A stretch of DNA of 64,000 bases from NCBI GenBank assembly GCA_947500645.1, contig CANMSD010000003.1, forward strand, positions 556,501 to 620,500, in the 5' to 3' direction. This document shows, piece after piece, positions 44,138-53,560 of this stretch (position 1 is the stretch's first letter; each line of letters starts with the position of its first letter). Position numbers and translations under genes: made by a program. The notes under the pieces were generated by a model, which saw only the letters and a list, made by a program, of their open reading frames with translations, did not search any database and was not told the origin of the DNA. This DNA is from an uncultured Erythrobacter sp. (GTDB lineage Bacteria > Pseudomonadota > Alphaproteobacteria > Sphingomonadales > Sphingomonadaceae).

Positions 44138-44737
44138 ATGACAAGTCGCAAGCGTCTAACGCCCGAAGAATCCCGTAGTTCCGCGTTGGAGGCGGCAAGG
44201 GCGCTATTGATCGAAACAGGGCCGCAATCGGTCACTTTGAAGGCCGTTGCTGGGCGGATCGGTCGCACACATGCAAACCTGCTGCACCATTTTGGGTCAG
44301 CTTCCGGGCTGCAAAAGGCGCTGGCCGAGCATCTGGCGCGCACGGTTTGCGAGACGATTATCGAGGCGGTGCGTGCGAGTCGTGCCGGTTTGGGATCAGC
44401 GCGTGAGGTCGTAGACTTGGCTTTTGACGCATTCGATCGGGAGGGCGCCGGCGCGCTCACCAGTTGGATGCTTCTGACTGGCAATGAAGACGCGCTGCAC
44501 CCAATTATCGAGACCATCCATGAGTTGGTGGACGAGATCGCACCGGAAGAGGCGGAGCATTGCGGGGATGAGCAACGTGTCCATCGTGACACGCTCAGCC
44601 TGGTGTTACTCGCTTTAGGCGACGCGCTGATCGGCGGGGCGTTGGCCAAGTCGCTCGGTCTCCCGCGCGACGCTGCCCGCGAACGCGCTCAGGGCATGCT
44701 CGAAGCTTCAATCGCGGAAAATCAACCTCAGGATTAG
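44138..44737 (+). CDS. TetR-family transcriptional regulator
   Basis: The 199-residue repressor has the TetR DNA-binding domain (about 10-55): SALEAARALLIETGPQSVTLKAVAG and RIGRTHANLLHHFGSASGLQKAL. The ligand domain is helical with LTLVLLALGDALIGG-like segments. ATG 44138 is used; a TTG just before (44135) is in frame. It is divergent from the diiron-like gene and probably represses it and itself. The 3' end overlaps ygfZ by 4 bases. Confidence 0.93.
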   Translation: MTSRKRLTPEESRSSALEAARALLIETGPQSVTLKAVAGRIGRTHANLLHHFGSASGLQKALAEHLARTVCETIIEAVRASRAGLGSAREVVDLAFDAFDREGAGALTSWMLLTGNEDALHPIIETIHELVDEIAPEEAEHCGDEQRVHRDTLSLVLLALGDALIGGALAKSLGLPRDAARERAQGMLEASIAENQPQD

Positions 44738-45465
44738 TCGCGAATACCCGCTGCCTGCCATTCAGGAAGGGATGCTGAATCAAGATCGGTCACCCGCAAA
44801 TGATCCACGGCGAAGCCGAGCTCCTCATAAGCGGCTTTGCGGCGCTTCTCCTCAGATTGATCTAGCGGAACGACGACGAGCCGCCGATTAACCTTCTGCC
44901 GCCAATTCATGCGCGCGGTATTCTCCTGACCGATGTAGCAGCCCTTCTCGAAGTTCACGCCGTTGAGCTCCACCGCATTGGTTTCGAGCCAAAGAATGTC
45001 AGCGACTTCTGCACGACCTTCTGGCACGCCGAGTTTCAAACGATGCACGAGATAGGCATCGTCCGCCGATTCATCTGTTTCTTTAACAGGCGCGATCCAG
45101 CGATGGCCCAGTTCAGGCAAGCGCGGATCAAGTGACGCGCCTTCATCTTCGTCGGTGCTCCAATGGACGGCGAGCGTCTCGTCGCGGGCAATGTCGATCT
45201 TGCGGAGCAGACGATAGAGCGAGAGCCTCTTAGCCAAGTCCGCCGCGACCTCCGCCTCGCAATCGAGCAGGATGTCGTCGCCGTCTGACCACACGAAGAA
45301 GTCGAACATCGCCTTGCCTTGTGCGGATAGCAGCGCGGCATAGACCGGCAGATCGCCGCTCACGTCATTGGTCACCAGACCTTGCAGGAAGTCGGTAACG
45401 TCCTCGCTTTCATCTTGCGGAGAAAGACGGATCACGGCGCGGTTTACGAGGCGAGTGGCGGTCAT
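44734..45465 (-). CDS. ygfZ: YgfZ/CAF17-like folate-binding Fe-S maturation protein
   Basis: The 243-residue protein of the GcvT-like fold has the hallmark KGCYIGQENTARMNW (K-G-C-Y-x-G-Q-E) and NVR-type loop NRRLVVVPLD. YgfZ uses tetrahydrofolate to support assembly or repair of certain Fe-S enzymes. It overlaps the upstream ATP-grasp gene by 4 bases. In sphingomonads this gene usually sits beside pyrC, as here. Confidence 0.93.
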   Translation of the reverse strand: MTATRLVNRAVIRLSPQDESEDVTDFLQGLVTNDVSGDLPVYAALLSAQGKAMFDFFVWSDGDDILLDCEAEVAADLAKRLSLYRLLRKIDIARDETLAVHWSTDEDEGASLDPRLPELGHRWIAPVKETDESADDAYLVHRLKLGVPEGRAEVADILWLETNAVELNGVNFEKGCYIGQENTARMNWRQKVNRRLVVVPLDQSEEKRRKAAYEELGFAVDHLRVTDLDSASLPEWQAAGIRD

Positions 45466-46355
45466 AGGTGAGCTAGTCTCTTGGCAATGGCGGATGCAAT
45501 GCGCGGGCCCAGTTCCGGGCCTTGTTCGGGATAGAGATAGGGTTCGACCAGCTCCGCTTCCATAAGCAGTAAGTGTCCGTCTTCGCCGCGCACCATATCA
45601 ATCCGCGCATATAGCGGCGCGTCGAAAGGCAGCGCGGCCACCACTGCCTCAGCCTGCGCCTGATCCTGCGCACTCGGCGCGTGGTCGATCTCTGTCCCGC
45701 CATAAAGCGATTGGATGCGATAATCGCCGCTCGCCGCCCGCTTGCAAAGGGCATGGCTGAACTCGCCATCGACAAACAAAAAGGAGAACTCTCCCTCACG
45801 TTGTATTGCCGGGAGGAAGGGTTGAAGCATCGCCGCGTGGCCAAAGCGCCAATCGTTTTCCGGCATGTCATCGCGCGAAAACATAACTTGCCCTTCGGCC
45901 CCCGCACCAACCTGACGCTTGATTACGAGCTCGCCGCAGCCAAATTCTTGCATCGCCGCCATGACGTCATCCGCTGCAACATCGTCGAGCCAGATTGTCG
46001 GAATCGTTCGCGCGCCTCGCTCCGCCAATTCGCGTAAATAGGTCTTCACCGAGTTCCAGCGCACGACCTCTGCTGAGTTGCAGAGAGTGATTCCGCGCGC
46101 CTCAAGCGCATCGAGCTTCGCCAGATAAGATTCATGCTTGTCCTGATAATTCCAGGCCGTACCGAGCATGGCGAGTGGAATCTCGTCGAATTCTGGGAGA
46201 TCGGCTTCCCAATCGACGACTTTCATGGCGATGCTGTGGACCGCGAGAGCAGGCTCGAATGCGGCCACCATGCGATCGTGTTCGAACGCATCTTCCCGCC
46301 GCGCGCCTGCACCGGGCAGAGTCGTCTCGCAGGCCATGAATACTATAGTCGTCAT
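45462..46355 (-). CDS. ATP-grasp protein (RimK/glutathione-synthetase-like)
   Basis: The 297-residue protein has an N-terminal pre-ATP-grasp part and an ATP-grasp domain: GELVIKRQVGAGAEGQVMFSR (the Lys/Gly-rich lid), MLQPFLPAI, FSFLFVDGEFSHALCKR and a C-terminal PLYARIDMVRGEDGHLLLME with metal ligands Asp/Glu. Ligands of this type form amide or peptide bonds between a carboxylate and an amine. I cannot tell substrate; ygfZ follows it. ATG 46355 (MTTIVFMA) is preferred to the in-frame 46367. Confidence 0.85.
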   Translation of the reverse strand: MTTIVFMACETTLPGAGARREDAFEHDRMVAAFEPALAVHSIAMKVVDWEADLPEFDEIPLAMLGTAWNYQDKHESYLAKLDALEARGITLCNSAEVVRWNSVKTYLRELAERGARTIPTIWLDDVAADDVMAAMQEFGCGELVIKRQVGAGAEGQVMFSRDDMPENDWRFGHAAMLQPFLPAIQREGEFSFLFVDGEFSHALCKRAASGDYRIQSLYGGTEIDHAPSAQDQAQAEAVVAALPFDAPLYARIDMVRGEDGHLLLMEAELVEPYLYPEQGPELGPRIASAIAKRLAHL

Positions 46356-46438
46356 GGCGCGCACCACTAGGCGAGCTCATCACCGGTGGAAAGAGGGGCG
46401 TGACAAGAGCTTCGCCGCGCGGCTAGAGCGCGCCTGAC

Positions 46439-47479
46439 ATGACAGATCAGACGCTCACGATCCGCCGCCCCGATGACTGGCACCTGCATTTCCGCGACGG
46501 CGAGGTGATGCGCGAGGTGGTGCCGTTCACCGCACGCCAATTCGCCCGCGCTATCGTGATGCCTAACCTCTCACCGCCCGTTACCGACACGGCGAGCGCC
46601 GCCGCCTATCGAGAGCGGATCATGGGGGCGGTGCCTGCGGGCGTCGATTTCACCCCTCTGATGACCTGCTATCTGACAGACACTACCGATCCGGCGGACC
46701 TTGCGCGCGGAGCGGCAGACGGTGTGTTCACTGCGGCCAAGCTTTACCCCGCCAATGCGACGACCAATTCCGCGCATGGCGTGAGCGATGTCGCTAAAAT
46801 ATACCCCGTGCTCGAGGCGATGGAGCGCGAAGACATCGTCCTGTGCGTCCACGGGGAGGTTACCGAAGATGCGATCGACATATTCGACCGAGAGGCCGAG
46901 TTTATCGAGCGTCACATGCGGGCCATCGTGCGTGACTTTCCCGATCTGCGGGTGGTTTTCGAGCATATCACGACATCCGACGCTGCAAACTTTGTGACTG
47001 GTGAAGGGGCGAATGTGGCCGCCACGATCACGCCTCAGCATCTTCACATCAATCGCAACGCCATGCTGGTCGGTGGAATCCAGCCGCACAATTACTGCCT
47101 GCCCGTGGCCAAGCGCGAGGCGCACCGGCTGGCCTTGCGCAAAGCCGCGACGTCAGGCTCGCCCAAATTCTTCCTAGGTACGGACAGTGCCCCGCATCTG
47201 CGCAGCGCCAAGGAAAGCGCCTGCGGCTGTGCGGGTATCTTCAACGCCCCGTTTGCGCTCGAAAGCTATCTAGCCGTGTTCGAAGAAGAGCGCGCGCTGG
47301 AGCATTTCGAGGCTTTCGCATCGCTCAACGGACCACGCTTTTACAAATTGCCGGTCAACGAAGAGACGATCACGCTCGAACGTGCGCCAACGAAGGTGCC
47401 GGAGAACATCGCGATGGCGGGCGAAGAGATTGTGCCCTTCCACGCGGGCGAAACGCTCGGCTGGCGGTTGGCGAGCTAA
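46439..47479 (+). CDS. pyrC: Dihydroorotase (class II, PyrC type)
   Basis: PyrC closes carbamoyl aspartate to dihydroorotate. The 346-residue amidohydrolase begins [16 protein letters not shown] with the HxH Zn ligands, has the carbamylated-Lys segment [35 protein letters not shown] with the next His, [13 protein letters not shown] and [14 protein letters not shown] with the catalytic Asp. Length matches the E. coli type. Its stop overlaps the convergent rarD by 4 bases. Confidence 0.96.
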   Translation: MTDQTLTIRRPDDWHLHFRDGEVMREVVPFTARQFARAIVMPNLSPPVTDTASAAAYRERIMGAVPAGVDFTPLMTCYLTDTTDPADLARGAADGVFTAAKLYPANATTNSAHGVSDVAKIYPVLEAMEREDIVLCVHGEVTEDAIDIFDREAEFIERHMRAIVRDFPDLRVVFEHITTSDAANFVTGEGANVAATITPQHLHINRNAMLVGGIQPHNYCLPVAKREAHRLALRKAATSGSPKFFLGTDSAPHLRSAKESACGCAGIFNAPFALESYLAVFEEERALEHFEAFASLNGPRFYKLPVNEETITLERAPTKVPENIAMAGEEIVPFHAGETLGWRLAS

Positions 47480-48384
47480 ACTGTTGGCGCTTGCTTGCGG
47501 CGCGAACGAGACCATAGATCGGCGACGAAAATCGCAATCGCGGTCCAGATCAGCAGGAAGCTGCCGAGCTGAACCAGGCGTAGTTCCTGTTCGAACACCG
47601 TCAGCCCAAGCAGGAAGACGATAGTTGGTGCCAGATATTGAATGAAGCCGAGCGTTGAATAGGGCATGCGCCGCGCGGCAATCGCAAACAGCAGTAGCGG
47701 CACAGCGGTTACCACACCTCCCAACACAATCGCGAGGCTAAGCCATAAATCGCCGCCAAAGGCAGAGCCGACTGGGGTTTTGGCATACCACAGTGCGATG
47801 CCAGCGGCTGGCAGCAGCAGGATTGCGGACTCGATTGTCAGACCTGGCAAAGACCCAACATCAAGCTGTTTCCTCACCATGCCATAGAAGGCGAAGGTTA
47901 ATGCCAGCGTGAGGCTGATCCAAAGGGTCGTGAGCGCGCCGCCGAGGAGCAGAGCCACCGCGCAGCTGGCGATTGCCACTGCTAGCCACTGCAGGCGACT
48001 GAGCTTTTCGCCGAGAAGCAAGGTGCCCAGAAGCACGTTGATCAGCGGGTTGAGATAGTATCCCAGACTGGCGGCGTAGACCTGCCCCTCCTGAATGGCC
48101 CAGACGTACACCAGCCAGTTTATCCCGATCAGAGTCGCGCTGAGCGTCAACATGGCAAGGCTGCGCATACTACCAATCGCTTGGCGTAGCGCCGGGAACT
48201 GCCGCCGAAATGCGACGATGACCAGGCAAATTGGTAAGGTCCAGATGATCCGCCAACCGACAAATTCGAACGGCGGCACGCTGCTGACCAGAATAAGGTA
48301 GAGCGGCAAGAAGCCCCAGATCAGATAGGCGCCAAGCGCTGCTGGAAGGCCCGAGGGCGCGGATTTGTCTGTGGGAGCATCCAT
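47476..48384 (-). CDS. rarD: EamA-family transporter RarD
   Basis: The 302-residue protein has ten hydrophobic helices in two EamA halves, and the RarD start [20 protein letters not shown] with [14 protein letters not shown] mid-region [19 protein letters not shown] matches RarD. These are drug/metabolite-type transporters of unknown cargo. The gene faces away from the 388-base intergenic region that precedes it. Confidence 0.9.
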   Translation of the reverse strand: MDAPTDKSAPSGLPAALGAYLIWGFLPLYLILVSSVPPFEFVGWRIIWTLPICLVIVAFRRQFPALRQAIGSMRSLAMLTLSATLIGINWLVYVWAIQEGQVYAASLGYYLNPLINVLLGTLLLGEKLSRLQWLAVAIASCAVALLLGGALTTLWISLTLALTFAFYGMVRKQLDVGSLPGLTIESAILLLPAAGIALWYAKTPVGSAFGGDLWLSLAIVLGGVVTAVPLLLFAIAARRMPYSTLGFIQYLAPTIVFLLGLTVFEQELRLVQLGSFLLIWTAIAIFVADLWSRSRRKQAPTV

Positions 48385-48496
48385 TACCTGTCGCCACTAG
48401 GCCCGGTGCACCTTGGGCGCAAGGAGTGTGGAAATTCCACCCCAGCGCACTTTTCTTGTGAGCGGCTGACAAAAAGCTGCGAATCTGCACAAGTCG

Positions 48497-48527
48497 TTGC
48501 GCTTCTGTTCAGGTTTAGGGCTATAAT
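48497..48527 (+). promoter_or_regulatory. Candidate promoter upstream of the lipoprotein gene
   Basis: TTGCGC (48497-48502), a 19-base spacer, then perfect TATAAT (48522-48527). Transcription would begin near 48534, giving a leader of about 240 bases before ATG 48773. Confidence 0.45.
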
Positions 48528-48537
48528 GATGAACACA

Positions 48538-48591
48538 GAAAAGGCGGAGGACGCGCGGGGGCACTAATGATTATGCGGCTCCCGCCTTTTC
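48538..48591 (+). ncRNA. Candidate structured leader or short RNA
   Basis: A 10-bp stem, GAAAAGGCGG with CCGCCTTTTC, closes a 54-base segment with an inner GGGGC/GCTCC helix. The 3' arm ends CCTTTT, so the hairpin could act as a terminator making a very short RNA, or as a regulatory leader element. Classification as RNA gene is tentative. Confidence 0.3.
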
Positions 48592-48772
48592 ACGCAATCA
48601 ATCAAGAGCTTTGGGCCATTCCCACCAATGGCCCGGGCGCGGCTCCCACCAGTCGCGGAAAGCGCTCTCATGCCGTTTGGCGTGGGGGCGTTTTCATTTC
48701 TGCGGACGATCTGCCGGGCGGGCGGCCCGCCGACGAAGGCGAAAATTAACCAAGATCGGGCAATAGCCGAGC

Positions 48773-49501
48773 ATGCACGGATTCCGCTCAATCCTCGGCC
48801 TTGTCGCTCTTGCCAGCGGTGCGCTGAGCCTCACGTCCTGCGCGGATGAACCTGCGCAAGAGCTGACCGGAGACACACGCGATCCGTTGCTCGCAAGAGC
48901 GCTCAACGATCCACTTATGGTCGATCCGGACCTGGCTTACCGAAACGAGGCAGCCGCTGTGCTGACAATCGGCGCAGATCATGCTTTGCCGTTACTGGCT
49001 GGCAACGCGCAGCAGGCACGCCGTTCCCGCGACGAAGCGCGGCTTGAACTGTTAGAGGACGGGCAAATTACCGAACTTCCTGCGCCCAGCGAGAACGAGG
49101 AAGGCAAATTGCTGGCCGGTTTGCGCAGCGCCGCTGAAATGGCGCTGGCTCATGGAGCGCCGGAAGAATGCGCGAAGGCATTGCGCGCAGATTTTAGCTG
49201 GGCAGCGCGTCTCGATGAGGTTTCCTCGATCATGCCGCTCGGCCATGTGCGGGCAGCAGCGGGCGTCGAAAGCGAGACCTGCTCATTGCGTGTCGTGTCT
49301 TACTTCAGTGCGGCTGAGGGAGAGGACGTGCTGCAATATCATTTCAACATGGCGCGCCGCAGCGGGCTGGAAGTACAGACTTATCAGACGCCGGAATTGT
49401 CACTGCGCGCCAACTCGGACAAGAGCGATTTTGCGGTCAATATCCGTGATGCGCGCAATGCAATGCGCGTCGTCGATCTGATCTATTGGAGCGCTCCCTA
49501 G
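48773..49501 (+). CDS. Predicted lipoprotein of unknown function
   Basis: The 242-residue protein has a lipoprotein signal: LGLVALASGALSLTSCADEP with lipobox LTSC (Cys near 23). The mature part has an acidic helical region (RRSRDEARLELLEDGQITELP) and a C-terminal beta-rich part (LRVVSYFSAAEGEDVLQYHFNMAR and NIRDARNAMRVVDLIYWS). Conserved Cys pair: about 137 and 171. I recognise no family. It ends 24 bases before the convergent astD stop. Confidence 0.8.
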   Translation: MHGFRSILGLVALASGALSLTSCADEPAQELTGDTRDPLLARALNDPLMVDPDLAYRNEAAAVLTIGADHALPLLAGNAQQARRSRDEARLELLEDGQITELPAPSENEEGKLLAGLRSAAEMALAHGAPEECAKALRADFSWAARLDEVSSIMPLGHVRAAAGVESETCSLRVVSYFSAAEGEDVLQYHFNMARRSGLEVQTYQTPELSLRANSDKSDFAVNIRDARNAMRVVDLIYWSAP

Positions 49502-49525
49502 AGCGCAGCCAACGCCGCTAGTGGA

Positions 49526-50941
49526 TCAGTCTTCCTTGAGGCCCACACCGATATTGGCGCGCGGTTGCTCCATCTCGGTGCTCGCGACCGGATAGGCGCA
49601 ATAGTCCGCGGCGTAATAGGCGGCCGGGCGATGATTGCCTGAAAGGCCGATCCCGCCAAACGGTTGCGAGGATGACGCGCCATTGGTCGGGCGGTTCCAG
49701 TTGATGATGCCGGCCCTCACATTGGCCCAGAACAACCCGAAATCGTCAGGCGAACCGCCTATCAGAGAGGCAGATAGGCCGAACCGCGTGTTGTTCGCTT
49801 CGGCAATCGCCATGTCCAAATCGGGCACTTTGATAACCTGGAGCAGTGGTCCGAACAGTTCAACGTCGGGGCGATCCTCGACTTCGCTCGTGTCGATGAT
49901 GCCCGGCGTCAGGAACGGCTTTTCCGGATCGGCACGCCGCATATGAGCCAGCGGTTTGCCGCCCTCCGTCACCAGCGCGAGGAAGCCCTGTTCGAGTTTG
50001 TCGGCGGCATCATTGTCGATCACCGGGCCCATAAAGGGCTGCGGATCGGCAAAGGGGTCACCAACAATGAGCTTGCGCGTAAGCTTCAGCAGCTCCTTCA
50101 TGACCGGCTCATACATGCTTTCGACGATGACCAGCCGTCGGGCTGCGGTGCAGCGCTGTCCGGCCGAGGTGAACGCGCTTTGTACGATCAGCGTCGCGGC
50201 GTCTTTGATCTTCGGCGTGTCGATCACCACGAGTGGATTATTGCCGCCCATTTCGAGTGCGACGATTTTGCCGGGATTGGAGGCGAGGCGGCGATTGATC
50301 GCGATGCCCGCCTGAACAGATCCCGTGAACAACACGCCATCGACCCCGCCATGCGCGACGAGATCCTTGCCTTCGTCGATGCCGCCAATCACGATTTGCA
50401 CGACATCCGGCGGGATTCCGGCGGCGTGGAAACACTCCACCAACGCTTCGCCAACGGCGGGTGTTTTCTCGGACGGTTTGAACAGGATGACATTGCCCGC
50501 GATCAGAGCAGGGACGATATGACCGTTGGGTAGATGAGCGGGGAAGTTGTACGGGCCCAATACGGCCATCACGCCATGTGGTTTATGGCGCACTGCGGCG
50601 CTTCCCTGAAGTGCGCTGTCGAGCTTTTTGCGTCCTGTGCGCTCCCCATAGGCGTTTACGGAAATCTCGACCTTGTTGATGACCGCATCGACTTCGGTGC
50701 GAGCCTCCCACAGAGGTTTTCCTGCTTCCTTGGCGATCAGTTCGGCGAGGTCATCGGCGCGCGCGCGCACCTCATTGGCGAATCGGCGCAGCAGTTCAAT
50801 CCGATTGGCGAGGGGCGTCGCTGCCCATTCCGGCCATGCTCGCCGTGCGCGGCTAACCGCCTCATTGACATTGCCTGCCTCGCCGCGCCAAACTTCTTCG
50901 CCCGTCGAGGGCGCGTAAGAAATATATGTATTATCAGTCAC
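49526..50941 (-). CDS. astD: Succinylglutamate-semialdehyde dehydrogenase
   Basis: AstD oxidises N-succinylglutamate semialdehyde to succinylglutamate in the arginine succinyltransferase route. The 471-residue aldehyde dehydrogenase has GPYNFPAHLPNGHIVPAL, FTGSVQAGIAINR, catalytic Glu in ALEMGGNNPLVV and Cys in TSAGQRCTAARR, then NWNRPTNGASSSQPFGG. That last segment is typical of AstD. astA, astB and astE are not adjacent, so this copy stands alone after selO on the same strand (251-base gap). Confidence 0.92.
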   Translation of the reverse strand: MTDNTYISYAPSTGEEVWRGEAGNVNEAVSRARRAWPEWAATPLANRIELLRRFANEVRARADDLAELIAKEAGKPLWEARTEVDAVINKVEISVNAYGERTGRKKLDSALQGSAAVRHKPHGVMAVLGPYNFPAHLPNGHIVPALIAGNVILFKPSEKTPAVGEALVECFHAAGIPPDVVQIVIGGIDEGKDLVAHGGVDGVLFTGSVQAGIAINRRLASNPGKIVALEMGGNNPLVVIDTPKIKDAATLIVQSAFTSAGQRCTAARRLVIVESMYEPVMKELLKLTRKLIVGDPFADPQPFMGPVIDNDAADKLEQGFLALVTEGGKPLAHMRRADPEKPFLTPGIIDTSEVEDRPDVELFGPLLQVIKVPDLDMAIAEANNTRFGLSASLIGGSPDDFGLFWANVRAGIINWNRPTNGASSSQPFGGIGLSGNHRPAAYYAADYCAYPVASTEMEQPRANIGVGLKED

Positions 50942-51082
50942 GTTGCAGACTTCTACTCACGTCCAGAATTCAAATCGCAGCTCCGTATCGGGATCGTCAT
51001 GCCCCGATTGTTGAGCCACGTCCTGGCTCCCCCAACTTCAGGTTTCAACTAGTTGCAATGAACAACAAAAGATAGAGGGGCA

Positions 51083-51112
51083 GGCGATTTTAGTCGCCGC
51101 GAGCCATCGCGG
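51083..51112. other. Paired hairpins between selO and astD
   Basis: GGCGA/TCGCC (51083-51087, 51094-51098) and CCGCGA/TCGCGG (51097-51102, 51107-51112) share bases, so only one forms at a time. On the minus strand they lie 81 bases after selO and could be a weak terminator or a leader switch before astD. No T tract follows directly. Nothing else in the 251-base gap stands out. Confidence 0.35.
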
Positions 51113-51192
51113 AATTGGGTGAACGCCGCGGAAACGGGCAATTGCGTGCTGACCCTTGGATCAATGCAAGTGCGGCGGCGGCCTGCAATCTG

Positions 51193-52608
51193 CTACTCGA
51201 TTGGGTTCGCCGTCTGGTGTCCGGTTGGCTCGGGCCGTTCGCCGTGCGCGCTGCCCATCTCTCTTAGCGCTTCGATTTTGGAGTGAAGCGGTCCCCAGTC
51301 ATCGCCTTCATCGATAGCGGCCCAGATCGCCTCGACTTCTTCGATCAGCATGCTTTGCGGCGCGTCGCCGCTCCAATAGGCATGCGAGCTGTCGGCAGGC
51401 GCATAGTTTTTCAGCGCGTCGGCCAGATCACCCACCGCATTGCCACCTCCTCTGTTCGCGAAGAAGAAGGCGTCGGGTGAAATCTTGCCCTCACGCATTG
51501 CCTTTTCGCACGCGGCGACCAGTTGCGTATCGGATTCGACGCCTCGCGGTTCGACACCCAACCGCCAGCACCATCGCCTTGCGACCGCCGCCATATAGAG
51601 TTCACCATAGCGGTTGAGCGCAGCAATCAGCGGATCGGCATCGGTCACCAGCCTGAGCGCAACGGCCAATTGTCCGCAATTCCAGTGCAGCGCCTCTGGC
51701 TGACGCCCAAAGGCATAGAGCCCACCATGATCGAAATAGGCGGCGGTGAAACTTGGATCCCACTTGGGCAACCAGCGCCACGGACCGTAGTCGAAACTCT
51801 CGCCAGTGATGTTCATATTATCGGTGTTGAGCACGCCGTGGACGAAGCCCGCGACCATATAGCTGGCGGCCAGGTCGGCCATGCGTTCGACAACCTGATG
51901 CATCAGGATCGCGGCGGCCTCATCGCGTCCCGGCGCGTCCTCTGGTGGCTGCGGTCCCGGAAAATGCGTCAGGCAATAGGTGATTAGTGCCTCCATATGC
52001 TCGGTCTCTTCCATCGCGAGCAGGCGCTGGAAAGTGCCGATGCGGATATGCGAATGGCTGAGCCGGACCATCACTGCCGAACGCGCAGGCGAAGGCTCGT
52101 CATCGCGCCAAAGCTGCTCGCCCGTTTCGATCACGGAGAAGGTCTTGGAAGTGTTAGCGCCCAAAGCTTCGAGCATTTCGGTGGCCAGGATTTCGCGAAT
52201 CGCGCCCTTCAGCGTCAGCCGCCCGTCGCCATTGCGGCTGTAAGGTGTCTGGCCGGAGCCTTTGGTGCCCAGATCGAGCAGCCGCCCGTCGCTTCCGCGC
52301 AGTTGCGCCGCTAGAAACCCGCGACCGTCGCCAATATCGGGATTGTAGGCGCGAAACTGATGACCGTGATATTTCAGCGCCAGTGGCTCAGGCAGATTGT
52401 CTGGTAGCGGCTCAAATCGACCGAAATGCGCGGCCCATTCTTCATCGCTCAGATGCGCCAGCCCTACCGGCTTTGCCCAGCGATCGTTGCGGAAGCGAAT
52501 CTGGGTCTTTGGAAAGTCGGCAGGAGCCACCCTGGCGCCGAGCCATTCGGCCAGCGCGTCTATGGCAGTCTCGGGCCGATAATCGGCAGCTTGCGGTTCG
52601 GCGCGCAT
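51193..52608 (-). CDS. selO: Protein adenylyltransferase SelO (YdiU)
   Basis: SelO is a pseudokinase-fold enzyme that transfers AMP to protein Ser/Thr/Tyr, linked to redox stress. The 471-residue protein has LKYHGHQFRAYNPDIGDGRG, LGTKGSGQTPYSRNGDGRLT for nucleotide binding, FVHGVLNTDNMNITGESFDYG with metal ligands and CGQLAVALRLV. The E. coli enzyme has a C-terminal Cys that pairs with another to control activity; here the C-terminus (HGERPEPTGHQTANPIE) lacks Cys. Confidence 0.95.
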   Translation of the reverse strand: MRAEPQAADYRPETAIDALAEWLGARVAPADFPKTQIRFRNDRWAKPVGLAHLSDEEWAAHFGRFEPLPDNLPEPLALKYHGHQFRAYNPDIGDGRGFLAAQLRGSDGRLLDLGTKGSGQTPYSRNGDGRLTLKGAIREILATEMLEALGANTSKTFSVIETGEQLWRDDEPSPARSAVMVRLSHSHIRIGTFQRLLAMEETEHMEALITYCLTHFPGPQPPEDAPGRDEAAAILMHQVVERMADLAASYMVAGFVHGVLNTDNMNITGESFDYGPWRWLPKWDPSFTAAYFDHGGLYAFGRQPEALHWNCGQLAVALRLVTDADPLIAALNRYGELYMAAVARRWCWRLGVEPRGVESDTQLVAACEKAMREGKISPDAFFFANRGGGNAVGDLADALKNYAPADSSHAYWSGDAPQSMLIEEVEAIWAAIDEGDDWGPLHSKIEALREMGSAHGERPEPTGHQTANPIE

Positions 52609-52690
52609 GTCGCGATAGTGGGGGCAAGCATGGGGCGGCGCAAGCGCGGCTTCGCAAAAAAGCTATGATTTGAAGGAATTTCGCTCGCCT

Positions 52691-53560
52691 ATGGAGAGCC
52701 CTTACCAGGATCGCTACTGGGCCAGCAGCGATGGCCTCAAACTGCACTATCGCGATTATGCCGGGGCGGATGGCGCGGCCGGGCGTCCGCCTGTGCTTTG
52801 CATGCACGGGCTGACCCGCAATGCGCGCGACTTCGAGAACCTGGCAGAGCATCTCTCACGCACTTTCCGGGTTATCGTGCCGGAGATGCGCGGGCGCGGG
52901 ATGAGCGAGTATGCGCCTAACTCCGACAGCTACAGTCCTGCGGTTTATGTCGGCGATGTCGAGCGCCTGTTGGAAGAACAGAAGATCGAGAGTTTCATCG
53001 CGATTGGTACTTCGATGGGCGGATTGATGACGATGATGATGGCCACGGCAAAGCCAGGACGCATCGCGGCTGTCGTCATGAACGATATCGGTCCGGAGCT
53101 GAACCCGGCGGGGATCGAGCGGATTGGCGGTTATGTGGGGCAGCAGCGCAGCTACCCGACCTGGATGCATGCAGCCAGGTCGATGGCGAGCGTGCACCAG
53201 CCTAGTTTCCCCGACTACGATCTGGAAAAATGGCTGCACATGGCCAAGCGCACTATGGTGGTCGGACAGAATGGCCGGATCAGCTATGACTACGACATGG
53301 CGATTGCCGAGCCTTTCAGCAGGCCGGGCAATGCCGCTCCTACCGATTTGTGGCCCGCCTTCGATGCGCTCAAAGATGTGCCGATGGTGCTGCTTCGTGG
53401 CGAGCTCTCCGATCTACTCTTACCGGATACGGTAACGCAAATGGGTGAGCGCAGTTCGGCGATGACCTCTATCACCGTCCCGCGTGTTGGCCATGCACCG
53501 ACCCTCGACGAACCGGAAGCGCGAGCCGCGATTGACGAATTGCTGACACCCCTCGCATGA
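52691..53560 (+). CDS. Alpha/beta hydrolase
   Basis: The 289-residue protein has LCMHGLTRNARDFENLAEHL (oxyanion), VPEMRGRGMSEY, the nucleophile elbow GTSMGGLMTMM with Ser, VLLRGELSDLLLP (acid Asp) and PRVGHAPTLDEPEA (His). Substrate unknown; similar to esterases and C-C hydrolases. ATG 52691 is preceded by GAAGGAA at 12 bases; a TTG at 52670 is less likely. Its stop overlaps the glycosyltransferase start by 4 bases, so the two are coupled. Confidence 0.88.
   Translation: MESPYQDRYWASSDGLKLHYRDYAGADGAAGRPPVLCMHGLTRNARDFENLAEHLSRTFRVIVPEMRGRGMSEYAPNSDSYSPAVYVGDVERLLEEQKIESFIAIGTSMGGLMTMMMATAKPGRIAAVVMNDIGPELNPAGIERIGGYVGQQRSYPTWMHAARSMASVHQPSFPDYDLEKWLHMAKRTMVVGQNGRISYDYDMAIAEPFSRPGNAAPTDLWPAFDALKDVPMVLLRGELSDLLLPDTVTQMGERSSAMTSITVPRVGHAPTLDEPEARAAIDELLTPLA

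Larger units (their letters stand above)
48385..48772 (+). other. 388-base intergenic stretch with promoter and hairpins
   Basis: This gap lies between divergent rarD and a lipoprotein gene. It contains a perfect TATAAT (48522-48527) with TTGCGC 19 bases upstream, a strong hairpin starting about 10 bases later, a second perfect 8-bp hairpin (48613-48620 with 48627-48634), and a GC-rich GGCGGG/CCCGCC hairpin near 48716-48730. A 60-codon frame at 48567-48749 (starting MIMRLPPFHAINQ) has no good ribosome site and no recognised family. It may be a long 5' leader of the lipoprotein gene or a small RNA. Confidence 0.5.

Noticed and set aside
48567..48749. 60-codon frame in the rarD/lipoprotein gap
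   Set aside because: Poor ribosome-site spacing, no recognised family, and it overlaps strong hairpins; kept only as a remark in the intergenic entry.
51083..51112. Rho-independent terminator for selO
   Set aside because: Stems are good but no T tract follows on the minus strand, so I list it only as hairpins.
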